Assembly (NCBI RefSeq): GCF_000003195.3
Contig: NC_012877.2
Coordinates: 10,022,855-10,086,854 of the forward strand
Length of the DNA: 64,000 bases
Direction of reading: 5' to 3'
From: Sorghum bicolor
Taxonomy: Eukaryota > Streptophyta > Magnoliopsida > Poales > Poaceae
This document shows, piece by piece, positions 12,801-24,779 of this stretch (the first letter of the stretch is position 1; each line of letters opens with the position of its first letter). The translations under genes and the position numbers were made by a program. The notes under the pieces are model-generated. The model did no database searches and was not told the origin of the DNA. It saw only the letters and a program-made list of their open reading frames with translations.

Positions 12801-14068
12801 TTCCGATGAACCTGCTCGCGTCCAAAGAAAAGCAGCAAGCGCATGAGCTGGTTGACAAAGGGAAGTGGGAACACCTGCTAGTATGGTGTGCTACCTTCAA
12901 GAACGGCTTGGCCACGGAGAGGGCTCACGGCGGCGGTCTCGGCCGGAGTTGGAGAAGAACAGAGAAGCCCCGGCGATTGGGCGGGTTAGAGAAAGAGCTA
13001 GGGGGTGCGCTGAGCTCGCAAGGGGGTGGCGAACGTTGTGGAGTGCGCAATTTGGCTTGAGAGGGATTGGGTGCGGTGAATTTGAGAGAGAGAGACGTCG
13101 GGGTTCTTCGATCGTGGACAGAGAAAACGCGCGGCGCCGTCCGCGCTGGTGCTCAAGGGGAGGAGGAAGCGAGCCCGGGGCGTCCACGTTGCGCGGTGAC
13201 GCGGCCGGCAAGCAGCTGCGTGGCGGTGAGGTGCGCGCGCGGCGCAGCTCTGCCCCGGCGGCAGAACATCTCCCCCTGCTCAGCACTGTAGCAAGCTCTA
13301 TCCACTCAGTTTTGTGGTTTTGTAAAATTCGCCCAAATTTTGAACTGAAGACAAAATTCCACCAAAATGAAAGTTGTGCAGAATTTCCAAAGCTACAAAA
13401 CATCTGTTGGTGACCAAAACTAATTCTTAGTGGAAATTAGTGAATTTGTCAAAACAGTTTGCCATTCAAATCCCAATTCAGGGAAATTCAAATTTTTGAA
13501 TTGGGGGCAAATTAGAATTTCCAAAATTACTTTTGATTTTCCAAAACAACTTGAAAAATTCCCAACATGAAAGTTGTTCAACTTTTTGAGCTCTACAGCT
13601 TTCATGTTGGTCACTTTTCAAAATCCCAAACAGATTTTGAATTGGAGATTCAAATTGGAAAAGGGGGCACTTTGTGGAAATCTGTATTTTCAAAATTACT
13701 TTGAATTTTATATTGAAACTTCAAAAACTCAAAACACCAAAGTTGTACATCTTGACAAGATCTACAACTTTGATTTTGAACTCAACCTCAAATTTTGCTT
13801 GGTTTTTAAATTGTGCAAAAGGGGGCAATTCTAGGGTTCAAAAATCAGGGTTCCCCCCCCTAATCTTTCGAAAATCTTTCACCCTAGGGTTTTAGCAACC
13901 AACACAAGCATCAATACACAATGTAAGCACACTTTCATTCCCTCAGCACAACCAATCAAAATAAACTTGTTTTAAGTTGATGCATAATAATGTGCTTAAC
14001 AGGTATGCGATGCAATGCTCATGATGGCATGATCCAGTTTTAGTAACCGTAACATCGGGGATGTTACA
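9805..14068 (-). repeat. 3' LTR of the chromovirus (left copy)
   Basis: The copy is nearly identical to 20092-24330, with scattered substitutions. It has about 40 extra bases near 12683-12722 (or the right copy lost them), and lacks about 9 bases present in the right copy near 23495. It contains a GC-rich island at about 12270-13290, AT-rich flanks, and repeated inverted pieces around 'ccaacatgaaagttgt' (13560-13620). Open frames in the island are shared by both LTRs, and I see no known protein domain in them. Confidence 0.92.
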
Positions 14069-14082
14069 GCCCTTCCCCCTTA
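14069..14082 (-). other. Polypurine tract of the chromovirus
   Basis: On the minus strand this reads taagggggaagggc directly before the 3' LTR, the expected position and composition of the plus-strand primer. Confidence 0.75.
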
Positions 14083-14272
14083 AAGAAATCTCGTCCCCGA
14101 GATTTAAAACCTTAGGATACGTAATGGAAAAGGAAATTTGTCAAACTATTTCATCTCCAACCTTTTCATAAGACAAGAAGCTGGGGAAGATTACTCAATT
14201 ATAAACATATATGTACACTAAGTACATGGCTTTGGCTACTCTTTTCCTTCACTAGAGTACACTCCCTATTTA

Positions 14273-17200
14273 TCAGATGTTGTCTTGAAGAGAAGCGTGG
14301 AACTCAGGAAAATTCTCCATTAGGTAATCTTCGGATTCCCATGTGGCTTCCTCTTCAGAGTGCTGGCTCCATTGCACCTTGTACCACTTGGTAGTTGTTC
14401 TTCGAGTAACTATATTTCTTTGGTCCAATACTCGGATAGGATATTCCGCATAAGTTAGATCTGGTTTAAGTTCCACATCTTCAATATCTTGAACTTGGTC
14501 TGGTACTCGAAGACACTTTTTCAATTGAGACACATGGAATACATTATGTATCCCGGATAATCGTTCGGGCAATTTAAGGCGATAAGCTACCTGTCCACAT
14601 CAGTCAATGATTGGAAATGGACCAATGTAACGGGGCGCTAACTTGCCTTTAACGCCAAAACGATTTACTCCTTTCATTGGGGATACTTTCAAATACACAT
14701 GATCACCCTTCGCGAACCTTAATGGTCGACGTCTTTGATCGGCATAACTTTTCTGTCGGGACTGAGCAACTTTCAAGTTATTTTGGATTTGTCTAACTTT
14801 GTTCTCAGTCTCTTTCACTAAGTCAACCCCAAAGAACCACCTTTCTCCAGGTTCCAACCAATGTAGTGGAGTTCGACATCGTCGGCCATACAGTGCCTCA
14901 AAGGGAGCCATCTTAATACTTTCTTGATAGCTATTGTTGTAGGAAAACTCTGCTAGAGGCAAGCAGTCATCCCACTTATCTAGAAAATTTAGGGCACAAG
15001 ATCTTAATAGATCTTCTAGGGTTTGATTTACCCTCTCTGTTTGCCCACCTGTTTGAGGGTGGTAGGCTGTACTATATAGAAGCTCGGTGCCCAAAGATTC
15101 ATGTAAGCATTTCCAGAACTGGGCGACAAATTGTGTGCCTCTATCTGACACTATTGTCTTTGGCACCCCATGCAGACTTAGTATACGATCAAAATAAATC
15201 TTAGCATAGGTGGAGGTATAATACGATTTCTTTACAAGTAAGAAGTGTGCTGTTTTGGTGAGACGATCCACAATGACCCAAATAGAATCAAAGCCTTTGG
15301 CCGTCTTGGGCAATCCTACTATGAAATCCATACTAATATCATCCCATTTCCATGCTGGAATAGGCAAGGGTTGCAACTCTCTAGCGGATTTGAGATGAAT
15401 AGCTTTGACTTTTAAGCAGGTATCGCATTGGGCCACATAGCGGGCTATTTCTATCTTCATCTTTGTCCACCAAAACCTTTGCTTTAGGTCCTGATACATC
15501 TTATTGCTTCCCGGATGAATAGAATATCTTGTGGTATGAGCTTCATCTAGGATTTGCTGACGTAGCTCAGGTACCTTTGGAACCACTAGCCGGTTTTTGA
15601 ACCAGATTATTCCTGCATCATCCACCTTAAAGTCTGTGGGTGCTCTATTAGAAATTTTCTCTTTAAGATATTTCATACCTTTATCCTCTTTTTGTGCCTT
15701 TATGATTTGAGCTTCGAGATTGAAATCAACCGTTAGATTGGCAAGGCTTCCTTGGGAAATAATTTCTATCCCCAGGTTCTCTAGCTCTTGGCACAAAGTT
15801 ACATCTTTAGGCGTCACTGTTAAGCAATTACAGTGAGCCTTACGACTGAGGGCATTAGCTACTACATTTGCCTTGCCAGGGTGATAATGCACCTCAAGGT
15901 CGTAATCTTTAATCAACTCTAGCCACCTTCGCTGGCGCATATTCAATTCAGCTTGAGTGAAGATATACTTTAAGCTCTTGTGATCTGTGTATAGATGACA
16001 AGTGCTTCCCAACAGGTAATGCCGCTAGATCTTTAATGCATGTACTACGGCGGCTAGTTCAAGATCATGGGTCGGGTAATTCTCTTCATGTGGTTTAAGC
16101 TGTTTGGAAGCATATGCAATTACTCGACCCTCCTGCATTAGCACACAGCCTATCCCTATTCCTGATGCGTCACAGTACACATCAAAGGGTTTTTCAATAT
16201 CTGGCTGGGCTAAGACAGGTGCAGTTGTCAGTAACCTTTTCAGAGTCTGGAAGGCTTGCTCACATTCAGGTGACCAAACAAATTTTGTTTGATTCTTGAG
16301 CAAGGTCGTAATTGGTTTAGCGACTCTTGAAAAGTCTGGGATAAAGCGTCGGTAATATCCCGCCATACCCAGAAAACTACGGACTTCATGTACCGTAGTT
16401 GGGGGCTTCCAATTCAACACTTCTTCTACTTTACCTGGGTCTACAGCGACTCCCTCCGCTGATAATACATGACCCAGGAAATGGACTTTGTCCAGGCAGA
16501 ACTCACATTTGCTGAACTTAGCATATAGTTGATGCTCCCTAAGATGGGTCAGCACAATTCTCAGATGTTCAGCATGTTCTTTCTTAGTCTTAGAGTAAAT
16601 TAAAATGTCATCAATGAAGACGACCACAAATTTGTCCAGTTCTGGCATGAAGACAGAGTTCATCAAGTACATAAAATGGGCCGGTGCATTGGTCAACCCA
16701 GAAGACATCACCAAGTATTCATACAGCCCATAACGGGTTGTAAAAGCCGTTTTGGGTACATCCTCCGGCCTAATTTTGATTTGATGGTACCCTGATCTCA
16801 AATCAATCTTTGAGAATACTTTAGCCCCGGCCAACTGGTCAAATAGTAAGTCAATACGGGGCAATGGGTTCTTGTTCTTAATCGTCACCTCATTCAGGGG
16901 ATGATAATCGACACACAGCCTTAATGTTTGATCTTTCTTTTTCACAAATAAGGCTGGGCAACCCCATGGAGAGGAACTGGGCTGAATAAAACCTTTTTGC
17001 AACAACTCTTGTAGTTGGGTTTTTAATTCGGCCAGTTCTTTCGGTGAAATTCGGTAGGCCCTTTGAGATATTGGGGCTGTCCCTGGTTTCAATTCTGTAC
17101 TGAACTGGACATCCCGGTCCGGTGGCAGACCTGGTAGGTCTTCAGGAAATACATCCGGAAAATCCCGAACCACTGGGATATTTTTGACTGCAGCCACATT

Positions 17201-18805
17201 AGTGGCATGAACCTGCCCAATTGCCCGTTTGGGAGTAGCTAACTGGATTAGAAGGTAAGAATTCTCATTGGGCAATGGGATTTTAATGGTTCGATGCAAG
17301 GTGTCTAGCACAACCCCTCGTTGTGCCATCCAGTTCATGCCTAGTATGACATCAATCTCCTGCTCTTTAAGAACAATCATGCTAGTGGGAAAACTATGCC
17401 CACCAAATTCGATGGGTATCTGGTGAATCATTTCTTTAGAACTCAGCCGTCCTCCTGGCGACTGTATATAAAAATGATCTTTTGTTTCCCCAATGGGTAT
17501 GCCATGCTTTATCACGAAGGTGCGGTTGATGAATGTATGAGATGCACCAGAATCGAAAAGCATTAAAGCAGGATGTTTCGCAACAGGAAACGTACCCATC
17601 CTTACTGGTTCTCCCTCCGGGATCGTCTCCACCTCTGTATGGAAGACTTGTCCCACTTTCTTTGCTGGTTTACCTCTTTGTACATTTTGTCCTTTCTGAG
17701 CCCCAGTCCTGAATTGGCTCAGCTGGGGTTGGCCCATGGGTGGCCTTTGGAAAGTGGGGTTGGTTTGGCGGGGGTAGGGGCACTCTTTGGAAAAATGCCC
17801 AGGCTTACCACAATTGAAACAAGGATAATTGTGGTTGGGCGGAGCAGTGGAGCGAACACCTGGGGCGTTCGGCTGGCGTGGTGCAGTGGCGATGGCAGTA
17901 GGTCGAGGATATACCTGCTGCCCTGGTCTATATTGTGGAGGGGAAAAAGGACCACGATAAGGTGGCGGCACTGAAAAGCGTCCGTGGCCTTGTGGATGAT
18001 AAATGATTCTCTGGCGCTTTTGACCGCGACCAGAGAAGGAGGAAGAAGTAGCCTTCTTCTTGGCTTCTTTGTGCTTTCTATTCTTTTCTTCTGAGGCGAT
18101 GGCAATATTTACCACCTCGTAGAAGGTAGCATTTTGACAGGTGGTCATCATGGTCTGAAGTTTGGTATTTAGACCACGCATGAAACAGGCCTTCTTCTTT
18201 CTATCCGTGTTCACATGGTCTGTGGCATATTGAGAAAGATGATTAAATTTTGCCACGTACTCCATGACACTTTTATCGCCTTGCTGCAAGGCGAGAAATT
18301 CTTTGGCCTTCATGGCCATAAGCCCTTCAGGGATGTAATGGGCGCGGAACGCGTCCTTAAACTCTGTCCAGGTAACCTGGTGTCCTGGAGCTTGGATAGC
18401 TAGAAAATTCTCCCACCAGGCACCCGCAGCTCCCCGAAGCTGCTGAGCTGCGAACAGGGGCTTCTGAGTTTCCGAACATCGAATCAGACTGAACTTGTGC
18501 TCCATGGTCCGGAGCCAGTCATCCGCTTCTAATGGCTCATGAGCCTTGGTGAATACTGGGGGCCTTGTCTCGGTAAAGTCCACGTACCGAGCTTCTCCCT
18601 CCCCATTGTGCTGTGCTGTGAAGTTTGGGGCAGGGTGTGGTTGGCGTTGTGCTAACTCGCGCAACAAGTGAGCGTTGTCGGTAGTGGCACTCAAAAGAAC
18701 AGCAATGGCATCAGCCAGAGAAGGTGGAGTAGGTGGAGGGTTGGGGATATCATCCCCTCCCTGAGATGACCCGGCTCCATTAGATCCGCGTGTACGCATC
18801 GGCAT
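14273..18805 (-). pseudogene. Chromovirus gag-pol polyprotein with C-terminal chromodomain
   Basis: One reading frame of about 1510 codons starts at the ATG at 18805 ([10 protein letters not shown]) and ends at 14273. In order: gag capsid (WWENF block near residue 130), a CCHC knuckle ([14 protein letters not shown], near residue 330), aspartic protease ([11 protein letters not shown]), reverse transcriptase ([19 protein letters not shown]), RNase H ([10 protein letters not shown]), integrase with an HHCC finger and a DDE core ([25 protein letters not shown]), and a chromodomain at the end (KWYKVQWS, EEATWE). Two in-frame stops break it: TAG at 16025-16027 between RNase H and integrase, and TGA at 14600-14602 just before the chromodomain. 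The frame is otherwise undamaged, so the copy is fairly young. Confidence 0.92.
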
Positions 18806-19014
18806 CTGCTACAAGAGTCATATGTACTTGTTACCACATGAAATTCATAACTTAGAACATGTCTTACATACTTCCATTTATTTATCAAACATCAGTTCAA
18901 CACACTGGAAACAAACGAGTACAACTTTTAAAAGAAAAGACACTATACTACAAACCCGACCCCACTACGGTAAACTAGGAATCCTACAACGATGTTGCCC
19001 GCGGCTTCACCGAA

Positions 19015-19718
19015 CTAGTCGGTGTGGCCAAAGCTGTAGCTCGGGTCGTCATCGCCATCGTCATGATTACCCCCCGGGTTGTCATCACCGGAGTCAGATT
19101 CCTCCTCGTCACTGAGGTCTTGGTCGGGTTCCCCAGCATCCGCCAACTCTCCGTCCGTATCCATCTCTCCTTCGCCTGGAGGTGGATGGAGCTGATGATA
19201 TAGGTCAAATGCAATATCACGATATTGCATTGCCAAGTCGTTGATGGTGTCTAAATGATGTGCCAGCTCAAGCTTCTCCAGCTGTAGCTGGTCCTCCCGC
19301 TGCCACGCGACATCCCTCTTCGCGGTGACAGTGGCCGTCATCTTCACGTACAGATCTTTAAGGTACTTGGTCTTGTCCAGCTTCGCCTTCATCCTGATCA
19401 GCTCGTGCCTGTGTGCGCTCCTGGCCTCCTCTTCTGGGGCAATAGCAGCGTTCCTTTCTTCCACCATACGAGACAGCATCGCCTCGCAGTTCTCGGTGGC
19501 TTGTGTTTGCTTTGCTAGTTGGGCTTTAAGTTCACGATCTCCATGACGCTGTACATCCTTTCTCTCGTCACTTCGGTCAGCTCGGCGGACAATCTTTCCA
19601 CCTCCTGCTGAGGCGGTGAACGGCTACTGCTTGCTTGATCGCTTCGCGGGGCCAACTGGTGTCTAGGGACCCCTTTTGGACCAGTCCTCTTGCGCGGGGT
19701 TTGCTTCCAACGAGCCAT
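19015..19718 (-). pseudogene. Accessory ORF upstream of gag with a histone-H3-tail-like N-terminus
   Basis: The ORF starts at the ATG at 19718, between the primer site and gag. Its first residues, MARWKQTPRKRTGPKG, followed within a few residues by PR.QLA, match the histone H3 tail at 15 of 23 positions with one inserted residue. The positions equivalent to R2, K4, R8, K9 and K14 are kept; T3 and S10 are replaced by W and R. No other part of H3 follows. The frame at 19515-19718 stops early. A second frame, open from about 19600 to 19015, carries a charged heptad-rich coiled coil and an acidic D/E-rich C-terminus (near 19020-19150). A single frameshift between about 19510 and 19600 would explain the split into two ORFs. 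It may be transcribed as part of the genomic RNA leader. Function is unknown; a chromatin-targeting role is only inferred. Confidence 0.65.
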
Positions 19719-20077
19719 CCTATAGAGGGTAAGTTTAGATTAGTAAGGGAGACCTTAAAGGTTAGCAAGAATGGGATTGATTCTATGCAACCCAACCCAA
19801 ACAAGGAGGAAGGATTTTAGCCAAGTAATATATCATGATGCATGCACGAACTTACGATTCCTATTAGCAATTCATAACGATATTACTTCAAAATTTTACA
19901 ACATAGGGCAATACTTTATGTTGCTCCTCCATACCACTTCAAAAATTCTAACAAGGCCTACAGACAGGGGTAAGGTAGGACTAAAGCACTTGGACTCAAA
20001 ATAGGCAAGTTTATAGCATTAAATCCAAATGGTTTTGAAGTTTTTCAAAAGATACAGCAGACATCTTAGCAACGAAT

Positions 20078-20089
20078 GCTCTGATACCA
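20078..20089 (-). other. Primer-binding site for initiator tRNA-Met
   Basis: Read on the minus strand the bases are TGGTATCAGAGC, the standard plant initiator-tRNA-Met primer site, two bases inside the 5' LTR (20092-24330). Confidence 0.93.
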
Positions 20090-20091
20090 GC

Positions 20092-23000
20092 TGTGGCAGA
20101 ACCCCCTAAGTGTTTGGGCCCACCGGCACCTGTCATTGTCCCAAAGACCTCTGACGGTGATGCCGGGGATCCTCCCACTCTAGAAGTCCGATGAGCGTCT
20201 CAGGACGCTCATTCCACCGCCACCTGTGGCGTATGAAGCAACTCGTCCTGACCACTAGCGATGGTCAATTAACGAGAACTTCTTCTTCTCGCCCTTACAG
20301 GATAGCAAGTGGCCACCTTAACACCAGGATCACTCGTTGCGAAGACATTGCGGTATCACAGACGACACAAGACCAAAATATTCTTTCAGAGTAAAACAGC
20401 GAAAGTATTACATAACTTAATTTACAAAAGGAGTTCTTCCAAATAGTAGAGTGTTATTACAAGCCAGGTCCAGCGGAGCAACTTAAACTTTAGAACACAG
20501 AGTACAAATTTACAGACCCTGCCCATGGGTCACGCTCACTCTTCTTCGTCGTCAACCTCGACGACGGTCACACAACAGGGTCCGAAACAAGTCGGCTCCT
20601 GAGCTTCACCTGCAACAGGGGTTATAAAACCCTGAGTACGGGAGTACTCAACAAGACTTACCCGGCGGAAAAAGAGGAGAAAGTAGGAATGCAGACTTGG
20701 GGTAGACAAGGAGTGGCTGAGCAAGGAGCCAAAGTGTTTTGCTAAAAAGCTTACTAATAGTGCATCCTTACTTTCAAGTTTTACCCGCGAATTCCTCTCC
20801 TTAAGAGGTCGAGGAGTTCGAGGACAGTCTATCTAGTTGCTTCTCACAGACAAGTCTGTAAGCTCCTAGTCCTTAATCAAAGTATTATCTATCCAACGGC
20901 CATAGCTTCATGTCACTCTGAGTCCGGGAATTGGGATCCGAACCTCATGAGACATTTCCCCCTTTCTCATTTTTCCACTTAGTTGCATATTTATCTACGA
21001 TGAGGGTCAATGGATTGAGTCTCCCAATCGGGGAGCAACGACGATTCGAACCGCTTAGCAATCCAGCTGGAGTTCCTAACCACTCGACATATCTAGAACC
21101 AAATCTTGCATATGTCAACCAAAATCAAGCTCTCCCCAAATTTGACTAGGTTCGTGGCACCCGAGAGCACAGTACTCCACCATCCTACAGCCGATCTAGA
21201 TGTTTCCCGGTCATCTCAGATCCGTAAGGTGGGTACACGCTACTCTCGCCATCGCTCCACGCCCAGTGCGCGAGTAGCTGTTCGCATCGAGGGATCACAA
21301 GACCGGGCTTACCGAGGGTAAGTGGCTAGTACTATAAATTCTCAACCCATCAGGCCACCAACGGACCGGTCCTTAACCGACACAGTTGGAGACACTACTT
21401 TAAGACTCCATTCTTAAAGCAATTCCACCGACCGGTCTCAAATTGAAACATCATTGATCATAGGTGTATTCCACAACAACCCTTCAAACTTTGTTTGAAA
21501 ACCTATCTAGTAGCAGGGCTAAGCATCACTACACGATTTTCAATTAAAACAGGTGCAAAGGACAAGATAACAAAGATCAAGGTAGTAAATGCAGCAAGTA
21601 GGTTAACCCAATTCTCAACTATCTAATGCAGCATTTTCAATTCATAAGTGATAAAAGATTTAAAACATTCAAGGAGGGGTTAATGCTTCCGGGGCTTGCC
21701 TTGGTTGCAGAGCTGGGAGGGACCCTCGGAGACTTCCCAAGTCTCGGATCCTACTTCCTCGAACGGAGCACCGAGACCTCGGGGTTCGGTTCAACGGTCG
21801 CTCCTTCGGTCACGTGCACTATACGCAAAATGATGAATGCTCATGATATGCGTATGACAAATATGCAAGAAGGACCAAGTTAAGTACAACTGGCCTTCTT
21901 GGTGCAACACAGAATAATCAATAATTAAAGTCGTTTAACAACTTAGTGTCTTTACCCAAGATGTTGCATCTGCAAATCAAGATTTCTCTTAATTCATAAT
22001 TATTCTTAATTAACTAATTATTAATTCCTTTTACCTTGATTAATTCTTAATTAAGTATTAATGACAGTAATTAAGCATTGATGCCAAACAATAATTAAAT
22101 GCCAAAGGTCATTAGGGTTAATGACCTCAGGTCATCACCCAATCCCAAAATCACTCAAATCCTAATTTTGAGAATTTAACTAATTATTATTTAATTATTC
22201 TAGAATTATTATTTAATTACTAATTAAGGGTTTAATAATATTTTATACAAACATTATCCAAATGCCACCAAATTTTGTGTGAAGCTAGGGAATAATATTC
22301 AGAGACTCCCCACAAATTTTGGTGATTTTTGGACATATCAATAAATTCCTAAAAACCAAGGAAATTCTATTTATTAGCTAAAGAACACAATTTTTACACA
22401 TGTTCAAAATATCAGAAAATGAAACCTAATATTTTTCTTGTGTTCTACTTATTTCATAGAATGTGCATAAAAATTCCCATGATTTTTGAATCAGTACACA
22501 ATTTAATATGCAAAATCAAATATAAAGCAAAAATTGCTCAAAAACAAAAAGGAAAAGCCACTGCGCAGCGAGCGGTTTGGAATTCGGCCCGCAGGCCGGC
22601 CCGCTCCCGCTCGGCCCACGCGGGCACTGCGCGCGCCTTCTCCCTCCTCAGGCGGTCGCTGACGGGCAGGTCCCGCTCGTCAGACCCTCCTTCCCCCTCT
22701 CTCTGCGGGACGCTGACGGGGAGATCCCACCCGTCAGTTCCTTCTTCTTCACGCGCGGCGGCACTGCCACTGCTCCGGCCGCCGTTGGCGAGGTTCTTAG
22801 CCCATGCGCGCACGCGCACCAGCCTCGCCTCGCCTTTGCGAACCGATTGCCGACACTCAATCGCGCTCTACTCTCCCCCTTCCACTTCGGCCACGCGAAA
22901 GACGGGCGGCCGCCATGACCGACCGCGGTCCGGCCACTAGGGCTCGGTAGAGCGCAAACAAATGGAACAGGGAGGCCCGAGGAGGTAGCCGAGGTTGCTG

Positions 23001-24330
23001 GCGACGGAGGCGGTGTCGTCGGGTGGGCGCTCTAGGCTCGGCGAAGTTATTCCGGTGAACCTGCTCGCGTCCAAAGAAAAGCAGCAAGCGCATGAGCTTC
23101 TGGGTGACAAAGGGAAGTGGGAACACCCGCTAGTATGGCGTGCTACCTTCAAGAACGGCTTGGCCACGGAGAGGGCTCACGGCGGCGGTCTCGGCCGGAG
23201 TTGGAGAAGAACAGAGAAGCCCCGGCGATTGGGCGGGTTAGAGAAAGAGCTAGGGGGTGCGCTGAGCTCGCAAAGGGGGTGGCGAACGTTGTGGAGTGCG
23301 CAATTTGGCTTGAGAGGGATTGGGTGCGGTGAATTTGAGAGAGAGAGACATCGGGGTTCTTCGGTCGTGGACAGAGAAAACGCGCGGCGCCGTTCGCGCT
23401 GGTGCTCAAGGGGAGGAGGAAGCGAGCCCGGGGCGTCCACATTGCACGGTGACGCGGCCGGCAAGCAGCTGCGTGGCGGCGAGGTGCGCGCACGGCGCTG
23501 CACGCAGCAGCTCTGCCCCGGCGGCAGAACATCCCCCCTGCTCAGCACTGTAGCAAGTTCTATCCACTCAGTTTTGTGGTTTTGCAAAATTCGCCCAAAT
23601 TTTGAACTGAAGACAAAATTCCACCAAAATGAAAGTTGTGCAGAATTTCCAAAGCTACAAAACATCTGTTGGAGACCAAAACTAATTCTGAGTGGAAATT
23701 AGTGAATTTGTCAAAATAGTTTGCAATTCAAATCCCAATTCAGGGAAATTCAAATTTTTGAATTGGGGGCAAATCAGAATTTCCAAAATTACTTTTGATT
23801 TTCCAAAACAACTTGAAAAATTCCCAACATGAAAGTTGTCAACTTTTTGAGCTCTACAACTTTCATGTTGGTCACTTTTCAAAATTCCAAAAAGATTTTG
23901 AATTGGAGATTCAAATTGGAAAAGGGGGCACTTTCTGGAAATCTGTATTTTCAAAATGACTTTGAATTTTATATTGAAACTTCAAAAACTCAAAACACCA
24001 AAGTTGTACATCTTGACAAGATCTACAACTTTGCTTTTGAACTCAACCTCAAATTTTGCTTGGTTTTTAAATTGTGCAAAAGGGGGCAATTCTAGGGTTC
24101 AAAAATCAGGGTTCCCCCCCCCTAATCCTTCGGAAATCTTTCACCCTAGGGTTTTACCAACCAACACAAGCATCAATACACAATGTAAGCACACTTTCAT
24201 TCCCTAAGCACAACCAATCCAAATAAACTTGTTTTAAGTTGATGCATAATAATGTGCTTAACAGGTATGCGATGCAATGCTCATGATGGCATGATCCAGT
24301 TTTAGTAACCGTAACATCGGGGATGTTACA
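20092..24330 (-). repeat. 5' LTR of the chromovirus (right copy)
   Basis: Counterpart of 9805-14068. Since the element is on the minus strand this is the promoter-bearing upstream LTR. It carries the same GC-rich island (about 22560-23530) and the same terminal TGTTACA. The differences between the copies are mostly scattered point changes plus two small indels, which indicates a moderately recent insertion. Confidence 0.92.
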
Positions 24331-24779
24331 CAAAGGATAGTAAATGTGTGAACCAAAACAGTGGTGTTCGAGCAGTGGCTATCGGCGTAGGGGGACAAAA
24401 GATCGACTACTTTGGCATAATTGAAGATATATGGGAACTTGACTATGGAACTGAGGCACTAAATGTGGCCCTATTTCGATGTCGCTGGATCAAGCAACAT
24501 GAATTCAATGAAATCGGATTGAGGGTCGTGGACCTTCACAACATAGGCTACCAGGATGATCCATGGGTCCTTGCTTCACATGTTACATAGGTTTTCTATA
24601 TGACCGACCCGCTCAACATTGTCCCCCCAAAGAAGAAACCTAAGCATGTGGTTATCCTTGGAAAACAACACATTATCGGAGTTGATGGCGTTGATGATGT
24701 TGAAGCCTACAATAAGTGCAATCAGATGCCGCTATTCACAGACTTTATTAACAAGATCGGTGTTGTGGAAAAAACCTAC
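24331..24779 (+). pseudogene. CACTA transposase TnpD, second segment (DUF4216)
   Basis: The TnpD frame continues here after the chromovirus and its duplicated CAAAG. The protein has the DUF4216 pattern typical of the C-terminal part of CACTA transposases (AVAIGVGGQKIDYFGIIEDI, then ALFRCRW and VLASHV.QVFYMTDP). It is cut by the Tat element at 24780. Around the A-run at 24769-24774 the frame that continues across the insertion differs by one base from the conserved downstream frame (LPWERKGVKW at 48134-48163), so a one-base frameshift is likely here. Confidence 0.88.

Larger units (their letters stand above)
9805..24330 (-). mobile_element. Tekay/Del-type chromovirus (Ty3/Gypsy) with 4.2-kb LTRs
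   Basis: A complete 14.5-kb element lies on the minus strand between perfect 5-bp duplications CAAAG (9800-9804 and 24331-24335). Removing it joins the TnpD frame exactly. Its LTRs are 4264 and 4239 bp, both beginning TGTGGCAG and ending TGTTACA on the plus strand. The primer site beside the right LTR matches initiator tRNA-Met, and a purine tract lies beside the left LTR. The gag-pol ends in a chromodomain, which together with the very long LTRs points to the Tekay/Del/RIRE3 group. Two nonsense codons in gag-pol make the copy non-autonomous. Confidence 0.93.

Noticed and set aside
12130..13413. Several long overlapping ORFs on both strands
   Set aside because: They lie in the GC-rich island of an LTR, occur again in the other LTR, and show no domain.
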